A stretch of 64,000 nt of DNA, taken from the NCBI GenBank assembly GCA_014584705.1, contig JACTMJ010000022.1, forward strand, positions 111,613 to 175,612, written 5' to 3'. The notes below the pieces were generated by a model, which made no database searches, had not been told where the DNA came from, and was given only the letters and a program-made list of their open reading frames with translations. Every line of letters begins with the position of its first letter. The stretch's first letter is position 1. Source of the DNA: Acidobacteriota bacterium. GTDB lineage: Bacteria; Acidobacteriota; Terriglobia; Bryobacterales; Bryobacteraceae. Below are positions 63,352 to 64,000 of this stretch, one piece after another. The position numbers were made by a program, and so were the translations under genes.

Positions 63352-63723
63352 GAAGGCCGAGCTTCCTTTCCCGAATAACGAACCCTGAGACGGTAACCGC
63401 GAAACCCCGGTTACGTGTTGTCGCGTGGAATCCGCGTAGAATCGCAATTCTCTATTCTAACTGACGATGGTCACTGGCGCGAATGGGAAATGGACGTAAC
63501 GGTGCGTTCGGCGAATCCGGATTGCCGCCGACGCAAACCCGAGCCCCGATGCGCGCGATACCCGAGCCCGGCATCCCTGGCCCTGAACCTGCTAAACTCC
63601 GTCGGTGTGCGGTTCGCACCAACGCCGCCCGAAACCGCGCACCGCTCCGCAATCGACCATACCATTGACAAGAGTACCGCGTGACCCTCGGCTCTCTCGG
63701 CCCGGGTGTATCACCCCGCGAAT
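63352..63723. other. Intergenic region upstream of bamA
   Basis: This contains the bamA leader. A short inverted repeat AGAAT-CGCA-ATTCT lies at 63438-63451, next to a TAGAAT stretch that could be a -10 on the minus strand, but no -35 is clear. The remaining part is GC-rich with open frames on several strands that lack ribosome-binding sites; I see no supported gene. Confidence 0.35.
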
Positions 63724-64000
63724 TCATGCCGAGGAATTTCCAGATCCTGGATGGCCGCCGACCCGGTCTCGAGAATATTGTGAATGATGCCGCGGCGGCG
63801 CTGGCATCGCAAACGATTGCGATCGGAAGACCGGGCGTTTGGCTGATTCCGCCACCTCGCTGCTCTCGCGGGTGTGGGGGGCTTGGCGATCTCTGGCCTC
63901 CCGGCGTTGCTGGTGGCGGAAGAGTTTGGATTCGAGGCGGTCGAGGGCGGCTTCGTGTTCCTGGCGGAGGCGGGCGGTGCGGTGGTGGAAGCGGGTGGAT
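63724..64000 (-). CDS. Probable C-terminal end of an unrecognised protein (partial, start beyond window)
   Basis: About 91 codons open from the window end to a TGA at 63724-63726. The first ~40 codons have strong C/G in third positions, typical of genes here, and encode a charged helical segment (FHHRTARLRQEHEAALDRLE, then SKLFRHQQRREARD). The later part (about the last 30 residues) looks less protein-like in this frame. A neighbouring minus-strand frame there reads IIHNILETGSAAIQDLEIPR, which looks more natural, so a frameshift or decayed end is possible. I cannot assign a family. The call rests on codon bias only. Confidence 0.35.
   Translation of the reverse strand, partial: STRFHHRTARLRQEHEAALDRLESKLFRHQQRREARDRQAPHTRESSEVAESAKRPVFRSQSFAMPAPPRHHSQYSRDRVGGHPGSGNSSA

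Noticed and set aside
1..64000. tRNA, rRNA, CRISPR arrays, IS elements or prophage
   Set aside because: No cloverleaf with a GGTTCGANNCC arm in context, no regularly spaced repeats with spacers, and no transposase or phage structural genes were recognised on reading both strands; a dedicated scan was not possible.

Overview
The window is GC-rich chromosomal DNA from a Gram-negative bacterium, most likely an Acidobacteriota member of the Solibacter/Bryobacter type. This is inferred from the gene repertoire: BamA and OmpH/Skp for the outer membrane, a GWxTD-domain protein, a 3-keto-disaccharide hydrolase (DUF1080), outer-membrane barrels with carboxypeptidase-regulatory-like domains, and a meso-diaminopimelate type MurE. 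Almost all of the sequence is coding. No tRNA, rRNA, CRISPR array, prophage or insertion sequence was recognised.

Layout. 1-10,772 (minus): the 5' part of dnaE, preceded by a run of catabolic or secreted proteins that looks like an operon: DegT-type aminotransferase, lipoprotein-like S9 peptidase, FAH-family enzyme, DUF1080 protein and a two-domain esterase. 10,844-13,549: a small unknown protein, a TIGR01777 epimerase and a solitary PduP/EutE-like CoA-acylating aldehyde dehydrogenase. 13,680-18,690: a regulatory block with an ECF-type sigma factor, a membrane PAS histidine kinase, an NtrC-type regulator and a single-domain response regulator. 19,055-19,681: a small outer-membrane barrel.

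20,050-37,324 (minus) is a nearly complete division and cell wall (dcw) cluster, in transcription order mraZ-rsmH-ftsL-ftsI-murE-murF-mraY-murD-ftsW-murG-murC-ftsQ-ftsA-ftsZ. It makes UDP-MurNAc-pentapeptide, lipid I and lipid II, then assembles the divisome. murB and ddl are absent from the cluster. A promoter candidate and four 11-bp-spaced TGG-type repeats in front of mraZ look like a MraZ operator.

37,625-45,335 (minus): NDH-2, a CBS-domain site-2 protease, an atypical SDR, a mono-haem mini-cytochrome, an outer-membrane barrel and the GWxTD protein. 45,783-59,639 (mostly plus): a molybdopterin-binding protein, ACP-FabF, M20 peptidase, EamA transporter, HtrA protease, an Arg/Lys-rich peptidoglycan-binding protein, truncated haemoglobin, U32 protein, Nudix hydrolase, a divergent YchF-like GTPase and DinB. 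59,770-63,351 (minus): bamA followed by ompH/skp. The last bases hold the probable 3' end of an unrecognised minus-strand gene.

No clearly new multi-gene system is visible. The observations most worth following are the mraZ operator, the orphan aldehyde dehydrogenase with an encapsulation-peptide-like N-terminus, the convergent kinase/regulator pair beside a sigma factor, the YchF-like protein with a degenerate switch II, and the peptidoglycan-binding protein with a histone-H1-like basic tract.
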